DNA from: Sphingobium indicum B90A
Lineage (GTDB): Bacteria > Pseudomonadota > Alphaproteobacteria > Sphingomonadales > Sphingomonadaceae
Direction: 5' to 3'
DNA length: 64,000 nt
Assembly (NCBI RefSeq): GCF_000264945.2
Contig: NZ_CP013070.1
Span: 3,552,501-3,616,500 of the forward strand
Shown piece after piece: positions 55,884 through 63,185 of the stretch; the stretch's first letter is position 1, and each line of letters starts with the position of its first letter. The translations under genes and the position numbers were made by a program. The notes under the pieces are model-generated. The model saw only the letters and a list, made by a program, of their open reading frames with translations, did not search any database and had not been told where the DNA came from.

Positions 55884-57308
55884 TCAGTAGTTGTAGGCGC
55901 GCTCGCCGTGGCTGGAGAGGTCGAGACCTTCCATTTCGGCTTCCTTGCTCGGACGCAGACCCATCGTCTTGTCGATGATGAAGTAGAGGATCGCGCTGCC
56001 GATGCCGGAGAAGAGCAGGGTGAAGACCACCGCCTTGACCTGGATCCAGACCTGGCCCGGGATGCTGTAGGCTTCCGGATGGAAGGCCGCCGGGAAGACG
56101 GTGTAGTCGAACACGCCCTGGCCGCCCAGCGAGGGAGCCGCGACGATGCCGGTGCCGATGGCGCCGACGATGCCGCCGATGCAGTGCACGCCGAACACAT
56201 CCAGGCTGTCGTCATAGCCGACCTTGCCCTTCACGAACGCCACGAAGATGTAGCAGATCGGCGAGACGATGAAGCCGAGTGCGATGGAGGTCATCGGCGC
56301 CGCGAAGCCCGCGGCCGGGGTGATCGCGACCAGCCCTGCCACCGCGCCGGTGACGGCGCCCAGCAGCGAAGCCTTGCCATGGTGGACCTGCTCGACCAGC
56401 GACCAGCTCACCGCCGCCGCGCAGGTGGCGACCATGGTGTTGATGAAGGCGACGCCGGTGACGGCATTGGCTTCCAGGTTGGACCCGGCGTTGAAGCCGA
56501 ACCAGCCGACCCACAGCAGGCTGGCGCCGATCATGGTCATGGTCAGCGAGTGCGGCGGCATGGGCTCCTTGGGGAAGCCGACGCGCTTGCCGACCATGAT
56601 CGCGCCCACCAGACCGGCGATACCGGCGTTGATGTGCACCACGGTGCCGCCCGCGAAGTCGAGCGCGCCCCAGCCCCAGAGCAGGCCGTAATCGGTCGGA
56701 GCGTCAACCAGGAAGTCCGGGCCGGCCCAGTACCAGACCATGTGCGCCATCGGGAAGTAGATGAAGGTCAGCCACAGCACGACGAACACGATCAGCGAAG
56801 AGAATTTCACGCGCTCCGCGAAGGCGCCGACGATCAGCGCCGGGGTGATCATGGCGAAGGTCATCTGGAAGACCACGAACACGAATTCGGGCAGATAGAC
56901 GTTGTTGCTGAACGTCGCGCCATAGGTCGTGCCGTCGACCCCCATCAGGAAGGCCTTGGAAAGCCCGCCGAAGAAGTGGTTGTCGCCGCCGCTGGTGAAG
57001 GCGATCGAATAGCCCCAGCAGCACCAGACCAGGCCCGCGACGGAAACGATCATGAACACCTGCATCAGGATGCTCAGCATGTTCTTGGTGCGGACCAGGC
57101 CGCCGTAGAACAGGGCCAGGCCCGGAACCGACATCATCAGCACCAATGCGGCGGAAACCAGCATCCAGGCGACGTCGCCCTTGTTGACCATGCCGGCCAT
57201 GGCGGCGGCGTCTGGCGCCTTGATCGGCGCGGCCAGCGCCGGTGCGGCTGCGAGCAGGGACAGGCCGACCGCCCCCATCACGCCGCAAAGCTTCTTGGAA
57301 AAGGACAT
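55884..57308 (-). CDS. amtB: Ammonium transporter
   Basis: 474-residue Amt channel with a cleavable signal peptide (MSFSKKLCGVMGAVGLSLLAAAPALA) and eleven membrane segments. FYGGLVRTKNMLSILMQ, MTPALIVGAFAERVKFSS, the twin-histidine pore segments (DFAGGTVVHINAGIAGLVGA; DVFGVHCIGGIVGAIGTG) and the C-terminal tail with GERAYNY are present. Start ATG 57308 behind AAGGGGG. Transcribed with glnK, whose uridylylation state gates the channel. Confidence 0.96.
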   Translation of the reverse strand: MSFSKKLCGVMGAVGLSLLAAAPALAAPIKAPDAAAMAGMVNKGDVAWMLVSAALVLMMSVPGLALFYGGLVRTKNMLSILMQVFMIVSVAGLVWCCWGYSIAFTSGGDNHFFGGLSKAFLMGVDGTTYGATFSNNVYLPEFVFVVFQMTFAMITPALIVGAFAERVKFSSLIVFVVLWLTFIYFPMAHMVWYWAGPDFLVDAPTDYGLLWGWGALDFAGGTVVHINAGIAGLVGAIMVGKRVGFPKEPMPPHSLTMTMIGASLLWVGWFGFNAGSNLEANAVTGVAFINTMVATCAAAVSWSLVEQVHHGKASLLGAVTGAVAGLVAITPAAGFAAPMTSIALGFIVSPICYIFVAFVKGKVGYDDSLDVFGVHCIGGIVGAIGTGIVAAPSLGGQGVFDYTVFPAAFHPEAYSIPGQVWIQVKAVVFTLLFSGIGSAILYFIIDKTMGLRPSKEAEMEGLDLSSHGERAYNY

Positions 57309-57321
57309 TAATTCCCCCTTC

Positions 57322-57660
57322 TTACAGTGCGGTTTCGCCGGTTTCGCCGGTACGAATGCGCACCGCCTGCTCGACATCGAGAACGAAGATCTTGCCATCG
57401 CCGATGGCGCCCGAATTCGCGGCCGCCTGAACGGCCTCGATCACGCGGGGCGCGAGATCGTCGTCGCAGACCACCTCGATCTTGATCTTCGGAACCATGT
57501 TCGTCGAATATTCAGCGCCGCGATAGATTTCGGTCTGCCCCTTCTGGCGGCCAAAGCCCTTCACTTCGCTCACCGTCATGCCGGCGATGCCGAGCGAGGA
57601 AAGTGCCTCGCGGACATCGTCAAGCTTGAACGGCTTGATGATAGCCATGACAAGTTTCAT
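57322..57660 (-). CDS. glnK: Nitrogen regulatory protein P-II
   Basis: 112-residue PII signal protein. The T-loop contains tyrosine 51 (GAEYSTNMVPK), the uridylylation site, and the segments KPFKLDDVREALSSLGIAGM and GDGKIFVLDVEQAVRIRTGE are the PII signature. It senses 2-oxoglutarate/ATP and binds AmtB. First gene of the glnK-amtB operon, 13 bp from amtB, 36 bp downstream of a sigma-54 promoter. Confidence 0.96.
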   Translation of the reverse strand: MKLVMAIIKPFKLDDVREALSSLGIAGMTVSEVKGFGRQKGQTEIYRGAEYSTNMVPKIKIEVVCDDDLAPRVIEAVQAAANSGAIGDGKIFVLDVEQAVRIRTGETGETAL

Positions 57661-57695
57661 GTCGCCCCCTGTTACTGGTGTGCGGCGACATACTC

Positions 57696-57713
57696 AGCAA
57701 AAGCCGTGCCAAT
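57696..57713 (-). promoter_or_regulatory. Sigma-54 (RpoN) promoter of glnK-amtB
   Basis: Minus-strand TTGGCACGGCTTTTGCT matches the consensus YTGGCACG-N4-TTGCW at every fixed position (-24 GG at 57710-57709, -12 GC at 57698-57697). Predicted start near 57685 and AGGGGG ribosome-binding site at about 57665-57670. rpoN is encoded at the end of this window. A TGACGCGTCA palindrome lies about 60 bp upstream (57747-57756). Confidence 0.9.
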
Positions 57714-57883
57714 TCGTAAAAGGCGGGTTAATGCGGGGTTTTTCCCTGACGCGTCAAAACGGCCCGCTGAAAAAATGGGCAGCGCTGGATCGATGCTCAA
57801 AAATTAGGCACGCCTGTCGTCGAATGGCGAAGCCATCCGCTGAAACAAGTTCGGCATGAAGGAAAGGGTAGGCCGAGCCAGCC

Positions 57884-58462
57884 TTACCAGCCTCCGCCTT
57901 TCTTCGCGGCCTCTTCCTCGCCGGGGGCATCGGCGCGGCCCAGCGCGGCGTTGCGATGGGGAAAGCGGCCGAAGCGCTCGATCATCGCATAATGCTCCCG
58001 AGCGAACGCTAGGGACTTCGCGTCGCCCGCGCCTTCGAACAGGCTGACCGACAATTTCTGATCGTCCACCGCCTCGCTATGCTGGAAGGGCATGTAGAAG
58101 AACAGCCGCCCGGCGCCGCCAATCTGTATGTCATAGCCATGGGCCACTGCCCCTCGCGCGACGTCGCGGGCCAGCGCATCGGTGGAGAAAGCCGCGGCCG
58201 ATCCCCGGAACATGTTGCGCGGCAACTGGTCGAACAGCAGGACCGCCGCCAGCGCGTCGTCGGCCCGCTCCAGAAATTCCTCGGCGGGCAGATGGCGCTT
58301 CTCTTCCCACAGGGCGCGGAATCGCGCCTGGCACGTCCGGTCGAGCGCCGGATCGTGGCTCCACCATCCCTGCTCGCCGACCTGGTTGAACCAGAAATCC
58401 AGCAGGGCCGCCGCCCAGTCGGCGGTCACGGCGTCATGGCTGTCGGTCAGCATGTTCATCAT
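57884..58462 (-). CDS. DUF924-family protein
   Basis: About 192 residues. LLDFWFNQVGEQGWWSHDPALDRTCQARF, VLLFDQLPRNMFRGSAAAFSTDALARDVA, LFFYMPFQHSEAVDDQKLSVSLFE and the histidine-containing ERFGRFPHRNAALGR are the conserved blocks of DUF924, an all-helical TPR-like family with unknown function. The start was set at the first of three clustered ATG codons (58462); none has a clear ribosome-binding site, and an in-frame extension to 58531 is possible. Lies between the glnK promoter region and tldD. Confidence 0.82.
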   Translation of the reverse strand: MMNMLTDSHDAVTADWAAALLDFWFNQVGEQGWWSHDPALDRTCQARFRALWEEKRHLPAEEFLERADDALAAVLLFDQLPRNMFRGSAAAFSTDALARDVARGAVAHGYDIQIGGAGRLFFYMPFQHSEAVDDQKLSVSLFEGAGDAKSLAFAREHYAMIERFGRFPHRNAALGRADAPGEEEAAKKGGGW

Positions 58463-58514
58463 GGAAATAAAGACGGAGGGCGCTTGGGGTTCCTCCGTCC
58501 ATGGCGCCTGCGCC

Positions 58515-59957
58515 TCAGGTCGCCGTGCCACCGACCGTAAGGCCCTCCATCAGCAGCGTCGGCTGGCCCACGCCAGCGGGCACGCTCTGCCCGCCCTTGC
58601 CGCACATGCCGATGCCTTCGTCCAGCGCCCAGTCATGGCCGATGCCGACCACCTTGGTCAGCGCCGTCGGCCCGTCGCCGATCAGCGTCGCGCCCTTGAT
58701 CGGCTCGCCCAGCTTGCCGTTCTCAACCTTGTAGGCCTCAGTGCAGGAAAAGACGAACTTGCCCGACACGATGTCCACCTGCCCGCCGCCGAAGCTCTTG
58801 GCGAAAATGCCCGACTTCATCCGGCTCAGCAGTTCCTCCGGATCGTCCTGCCCGCCCTTGATGAAGGTGTTGGTCATGCGCGGCATCGGCGCATGGGCAT
58901 AGCTTTCGCGGCGGCCGTTGCCGGTCGGCTCCACGCCCATCAGACGGGCGTTCAGCCGGTCCTGCATATAGCCCTTGAGGATGCCGTCCTCGATCAGCAC
59001 ATTTTCCCTCGTCGGCGTGCCCTCGTCATCGATGGAGAGCGAGCCGCGCCGGCTCATGATCGACCCGTCGTCCACCACGGTGACGCCCGGCGCCGCGACC
59101 CGCTGGCCGACGCGTCCGGAAAAGGCGCTGGTGCCCTTGCGGTTGAAGTCGCCCTCCAGCCCATGCCCGATGGCTTCATGCACCAGCACGCCCGGCCAGC
59201 CCGGCCCCAGCAGCACGGTCATCTCCCCCGCGGGCGCGGCCACGGAACGCAGATTGACCCGCGCCTGCGCCAGCGCCTCGTCAATCGCCCGGTTCCATAC
59301 GCCCGAGTCCATCACCTCGTCATAGAGATAGCGACCGCCGATCCCGAACACGCCCGTCTCGCGGCGGCCATTCTCCTCCAGGATGACGGACACGTTGAGC
59401 CGCACCAGCGGCCGGATGTCGGTCGCGGTGAAGCCGTCGGCGCGCACGATTTCCACCACCGACCAGCTTCCCGCCAGGCTTGCCGACACCTGCGCGACAC
59501 GCGGATCGCGGGCGCGGGCGGCGGCGTCGATGGCGGCGCAGAGCGTCACCTTCTCGGCAAAGGGCACGATCTCCAGCGGATTGACGTCGGTATAAAGATG
59601 CCGGTTGGTATGCTGCGGCGGCGGCGCGGGCTGGCCCTTCGCCGGATCGAGCAAGGTCAGCGTCTCGGCGGCGCGGCGGATCGCGGCTTCGCTGATGTCG
59701 TTGGCATGGGCGAAGCCGGTCATCTCCCCCGACACGCCGCGCAGGCCGAAGCCCGCATCGGTCGAATAATCGGCGGTCTTCAGCCGCCCGTCATCGAAGC
59801 CGAAGCTCTCGCTCGCCCGATATTGCAGGTAAAGCTCGCCATCGTCGCAGCCTTTCAGCGCCTCGGCGGTCAGGCGGCGCGCGCCGTCGGGATCGAGCAG
59901 GCCGGGGCGATAGAGCAGGCCACGGGCATCGGTGAACTGGGGAGCAGCTTCGGTCAT
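58515..59957 (-). CDS. tldD: Metalloprotease TldD
   Basis: 480-residue cytoplasmic zinc metalloprotease that works with TldE/PmbA. The zinc motif HEAIGHGLEGD (HExxxH) and the downstream GTPTRENVLIEDGILKGYMQDR, GNGRRESYAHAPMPRMTNT and the C-terminal GICGKGGQ-type GIGMCGKGGQSVPAGVGQPTLL are intact. TldD/E processes peptides such as microcin B17 and the antitoxin CcdA in other bacteria. Start ATG 59957; the partner pmbA gene is not in the window. Confidence 0.94.
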   Translation of the reverse strand: MTEAAPQFTDARGLLYRPGLLDPDGARRLTAEALKGCDDGELYLQYRASESFGFDDGRLKTADYSTDAGFGLRGVSGEMTGFAHANDISEAAIRRAAETLTLLDPAKGQPAPPPQHTNRHLYTDVNPLEIVPFAEKVTLCAAIDAAARARDPRVAQVSASLAGSWSVVEIVRADGFTATDIRPLVRLNVSVILEENGRRETGVFGIGGRYLYDEVMDSGVWNRAIDEALAQARVNLRSVAAPAGEMTVLLGPGWPGVLVHEAIGHGLEGDFNRKGTSAFSGRVGQRVAAPGVTVVDDGSIMSRRGSLSIDDEGTPTRENVLIEDGILKGYMQDRLNARLMGVEPTGNGRRESYAHAPMPRMTNTFIKGGQDDPEELLSRMKSGIFAKSFGGGQVDIVSGKFVFSCTEAYKVENGKLGEPIKGATLIGDGPTALTKVVGIGHDWALDEGIGMCGKGGQSVPAGVGQPTLLMEGLTVGGTAT

Positions 59958-60165
59958 GCCGTCCGATATAGGAGCGGCAGGCGGCAAGCCCAATCAAAAA
60001 TCGACGCTGGAGCGCCACCCGCCCAATATGAACCGTTCGTGCTGAGCAGGGGCTGAGCTTGTCGAAGACCCGCATCGAAGCATCAGGCCTTTCGACACGC
60101 GATATCGGCTTCGCCCCATAACCGATCAGGACGAACGCAATGCCTCCGCCCTGAAGCAGTGCGAA

Positions 60166-60393
60166 TTAAAGGCTGGCGCCCGAGGGAATATCCGGCAGGC
60201 CCGCGATTTCCGGCGTGTCCGCAACGCTGCCGGCCAGCACGAAGCGGCGGTCGCAATAGCCGCAGTCGACATAGCCATGCTCATCGATCTCAAGGAAGAC
60301 GCGCGGATGGCCTAGCGCGGCGGGAATCTCCCCCGAACCGTCGCAGGAAACGCGGGGCTTGGTGACTCGGATGATTTCAGGCGGCTGGATCAT
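60166..60393 (-). CDS. Zinc-finger domain-containing protein (NDUFS6-like)
   Basis: 75-residue protein with CDG..., LGHPRVFLEIDEHGYVDCGYCDRRFVL: one cysteine and one histidine followed by CxxC, the CHCC zinc-binding pattern of the small proteins related to mitochondrial complex I subunit NDUFS6. In alphaproteobacteria it occurs with complex I or alone. ATG 60393 starts MIQPPEIIRVTKPRVSC. Function in complex I assembly is likely but inferred. Confidence 0.85.
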   Translation of the reverse strand: MIQPPEIIRVTKPRVSCDGSGEIPAALGHPRVFLEIDEHGYVDCGYCDRRFVLAGSVADTPEIAGLPDIPSGASL

Positions 60394-60449
60394 GGCGTCA
60401 TGGATTAGCAGCGCCGGCGTTGCGCTGCAATATCCGTGGAGAAGGGGCC

Positions 60450-60623
60450 TTACATCAGCAGCAGCGGCGGCTTCTTTTTCGGACAGGGCTTCTCCACGCC
60501 CAGGTCGACCGCCTTGGCCGGCGCCTCCCAGTCCAGGCAATCGCGGGCCGTCGCCAGCGAAACGGGCGAAAACATCAGCAGAAAGGGCGCCACCGTCCCG
60601 GCAAGAAGAAGCGTGAGAGCCAT
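60450..60623 (-). CDS. Small secreted protein with two cysteines (57 aa)
   Basis: 57 residues with an N-terminal signal-peptide-like segment MALTLLLAGTVAPFLLMF (probably cleaved after SLATA), then RDCLDWEAPAKAVDLGVEKP and a tail CPKKKPPLLLM. Two cysteines could form a disulfide in the periplasm. It is 56 bp upstream of, and on the same strand as, the zinc-finger gene. A weak GTGAGG lies about ten bases before the ATG. I do not recognise a family. Confidence 0.55.
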   Translation of the reverse strand: MALTLLLAGTVAPFLLMFSPVSLATARDCLDWEAPAKAVDLGVEKPCPKKKPPLLLM

Positions 60624-60711
60624 GATGCGAGTGCCTCACAAAAGCGTTCCGTCGCCGGAACCTTACGCCATTCGCGCCGCCGCGGGAACAGATTTCTCCA
60701 GGGGCAGGACA

Positions 60712-60786
60712 TGGTGGGCGATGACGGGCTCGAACCGCCGACATTCTCGGTGTAAACGAGACGCTCTACCACTGAGCTAATCGCCC
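60712..60786 (-). tRNA. tRNA-Val (anticodon TAC)
   Basis: Minus-strand 75-nt cloverleaf: acceptor GGGCGAT/ATCGCCC, D-arm GCTCAGTGGTAGAGC, anticodon stem-loop TCTCG-TTTACAC-CGAGA (anticodon TAC, valine), T-arm GGCGG-TTCGAGC-CCGTC and an encoded CCA end. Confidence 0.96.
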
Positions 60787-60872
60787 GATGCCTGTCCCGA
60801 TGCCCAGGCGTCCGGTGGGGGCCTATCTACGGCAATCGGGCTGCCGGTCAAGCGGCGATGCGCGCAGGGTCG

Positions 60873-61877
60873 TCAGGTGCACAGGAAACGGCGGCTCGCG
60901 ATGAACCAGCGGGTCAGCGCCTCCGCCGCGTGATCGGCCAGCGCGATGAAGACGCGGCGCCCGTCATGCGGGTCGGCCTGCCGGTCGACGAAACCCTTTT
61001 CGGTCAGCGTCCTGATCCAGCGCAGCGCGGTGGTCGGCGGCACGGCGGATGCGATGCACAGGCTGGAGACGGACACGCGCTCATGCTCCAGCCGGGCGGC
61101 CAGCAGGTCCAGCAGCATGTCCCAGGCGGGGTCCGCGAACAGGTCGGCGGGCAGGAAATCGTCGCGCAGCCGCCGCGCCCGCAACAGGTCGCGCACCTGC
61201 GCCGACTCCAGGGTCGCGGCGTCGGCAGGCTTGTCCGCGCTGCCGATGGGTTCCAGGGCGGGCATGCCGATATAATCGCTCGGCTCGTCCGATATGCGCG
61301 GGCCGAGGTCGAAGGAGGGTGTGGCGTGGCGGGGACGCAGCGTCAGCGCCTCAAGCGTGCGGGCAAGGCGGCTCACCTCGTCGCTCAATTGCTGGAGCCT
61401 CAGTCCCTCATTGTCGCGGTTCGCCTCATGCAGCGATCGGGACGGCGTCTGCCTCGCGGTGGCCAGAAGGGCGGCCGCAAGGTCGGTATGCCCCGGCCTG
61501 CAAAGCAATTGCGTCCGCTCGCTGCGCAGGCAGGCATAGGCAAGGTCGACGGTCTCCAGGTCGGCCACCAATATCACCGGCATGTCGTTCTGCAGCGCCA
61601 ATGTCTCGATCTGCACCAGCAACCGCTCGATCATCGGACCGGGCGTCGGGCAGAAGCACAGGATGATGTCGCAGCCGATCTGCACGTCCAGCCGGGTCGA
61701 CGCCTGGTCCAGCGGCACCGTGCCCAGCAGGCGAAGGTCCGCCGCCCGGCTCAGCAGCGCGGCGTCGTCCAGATAGACGTCGTCCGCCAGGATCAGCAGC
61801 CCCGGCCGGTCGTCCCGCGCGCCGAAGGGCTGATCCAGGGATGCACCGAAACCGATCTCATCATGATCCGAACCCAC
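60873..61877 (-). CDS. MarR-like winged-helix regulator with a receiver-like N-terminal domain
   Basis: 334 residues. The C-terminal about 110 residues (AWDMLLDLLAARLEHERVSV, SSLCIASAVPPTTALRWIRT, FVDRQADPHDGRRVFIALAD) are a MarR-type winged helix. The first about 135 residues alternate strands and helices (PGLLILADDVYLDDAALLSR, DIILCFCPTPGPMIERLL, MPVILVADLETVDLAYACL) like a response-regulator receiver, but without an obvious phosphorylation aspartate arrangement. A helical linker (NRDNEGLRLQQLSDEVSRLA) connects them. Probably a DNA-binding regulator whose signal is sensed by the N-terminal domain; targets unknown. Lies downstream of tRNA-Val in the opposite reading sense to the aminotransferase promoter region. 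Confidence 0.78.
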   Translation of the reverse strand: MGSDHDEIGFGASLDQPFGARDDRPGLLILADDVYLDDAALLSRAADLRLLGTVPLDQASTRLDVQIGCDIILCFCPTPGPMIERLLVQIETLALQNDMPVILVADLETVDLAYACLRSERTQLLCRPGHTDLAAALLATARQTPSRSLHEANRDNEGLRLQQLSDEVSRLARTLEALTLRPRHATPSFDLGPRISDEPSDYIGMPALEPIGSADKPADAATLESAQVRDLLRARRLRDDFLPADLFADPAWDMLLDLLAARLEHERVSVSSLCIASAVPPTTALRWIRTLTEKGFVDRQADPHDGRRVFIALADHAAEALTRWFIASRRFLCT

Positions 61878-62118
61878 GCTGAAATCTCCCTTCCCGTTTG
61901 CCGCAGCTTATCGCAACGCCGTCGTTACGCAGCCAGGCCATTCTCCGATATGGAGGTTTATGCCGCGCATCCTGCCCGTCGCGCCTGTTGCGAAGGGCGC
62001 TCTTGCCGACATCGCCATAACGGACACCGAAATGGAGCCTCGATCTCTGCCGAAATGGCGGGAATGGCGAGATTCCGCTTTTCATCCGATATGGATCAGC
62101 TTTTGCGCGTCTTTTTGC

Positions 62119-62970
62119 TCAAACCGCCGTGCGGCGGGCAAAGTCTATATAGAGGGCGCGCAGCCGCATCGCGACCGGGCCGGGCTTGCCGTCGCCGATG
62201 GCCTGGCCGTCGATCCGCACCACCGACTGGCAGAGGGTGGAGGCGCTGGCGATGAAGGCTTCCCTGGCCGCCAATGCTTCCGCGACGGTGAAGGGACGGC
62301 GGATGACGGCGATGCCGCTTTCCTCCGCCAGCGCGTTCAGCGCCGCGCCGGTGCAGCCCGCCAGCACCGCCTGGCTGTAGGGCCGGGTGACGATGCCCTC
62401 GTCCGTCACGATGAAGGCGGTGGACGACGCGCCTTCGGTGACGAAGCCGTCCTCGACCATCCACGCCTCCTGCGCGCCCGCTTCGGCGGCGGCGCGCTTG
62501 GCCATGGCCTGGGCGAGCAGGCCGACGCTCTTGATGTCGCGCCGCGCCCAGCGCAGGTCGGGCATGGTCGCGACTGCGATCCCGTTGCGCGCGGCGGGCA
62601 CGTCCAGGAAAGGCTTGGCCTGCACGAACATCACCAGGGTCGGCGCGATGCCGGGCGAGGGCAGGAAATCCCGCGTCGCGTCGGCCCCCCGCGTGATCTG
62701 GAGATAGACCAGCCCCTCGGTCAGCCCGTTGCGCGCCACCAGTTCCTTCTGCGCCGCCTCGACCTCCGCGAGGGAGAGGGGCAGGGCGATGCCGATGGCC
62801 CCGGTCGACCGCTCCAGCCGGGCGAGATGGGACGCGCTGTCGACCAGCCTGCCGTCGATCACCGCCGCGACCTCATAAATGCCGTCCGCGAACAGGAAAC
62901 CCCGATCCAGCACGGAGACCTGGGCTTGTTCCAGCGGCACGAAGCGGCCGTTCAGATAGGCGATGGACAT
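62119..62970 (-). CDS. D-amino-acid transaminase (class IV PLP)
   Basis: 283-residue fold-type IV aminotransferase. LDRGFLFADGIYEVAAVIDGRLV is the family start, the PLP lysine lies in RWARRDIKSVGLLAQAMA and EAWMVEDGFVTEGASSTAFIV carries the PLP-phosphate and glutamate residues. The pattern is closer to D-alanine aminotransferase than to branched-chain IlvE. It would supply D-glutamate/D-alanine for the cell wall or use D-amino acids. ATG 62970; flanked upstream by a large inverted repeat and rpoN. Confidence 0.9.
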   Translation of the reverse strand: MSIAYLNGRFVPLEQAQVSVLDRGFLFADGIYEVAAVIDGRLVDSASHLARLERSTGAIGIALPLSLAEVEAAQKELVARNGLTEGLVYLQITRGADATRDFLPSPGIAPTLVMFVQAKPFLDVPAARNGIAVATMPDLRWARRDIKSVGLLAQAMAKRAAAEAGAQEAWMVEDGFVTEGASSTAFIVTDEGIVTRPYSQAVLAGCTGAALNALAEESGIAVIRRPFTVAEALAAREAFIASASTLCQSVVRIDGQAIGDGKPGPVAMRLRALYIDFARRTAV

Positions 62971-63072
62971 GGGGCGGGAATGAAATCCTTGGGGTTGAAG
63001 AGACGCCCGATGTCGCCGCTCATCCCGGCGGCGTCAAGCATATGAACGGATTTCCGCCCCCTCCCCACCACC

Positions 63073-63164
63073 CGTCATGCTGAACTTGTTTCAGCATCCA
63101 TTCCTCCCCACGCGACCAAGGCGCATGGAGGCACAATGGATGCTGAAACAAGTTCAGCATGACG
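63073..63164. repeat. Perfect 30-bp inverted repeat between rpoN and the transaminase gene
   Basis: Left arm 63073-63102 (contains CATGCTGAACTTGTTTCAGC) and right arm 63135-63164 (GCTGAAACAAGTTCAGCATG) are exact complements over 30 bases with a 32-base loop. A strong hairpin in the rpoN downstream transcript; no T-run follows. Confidence 0.8.
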
Positions 63165-63185
63165 AAGGAGAAAACAACACCTCCC

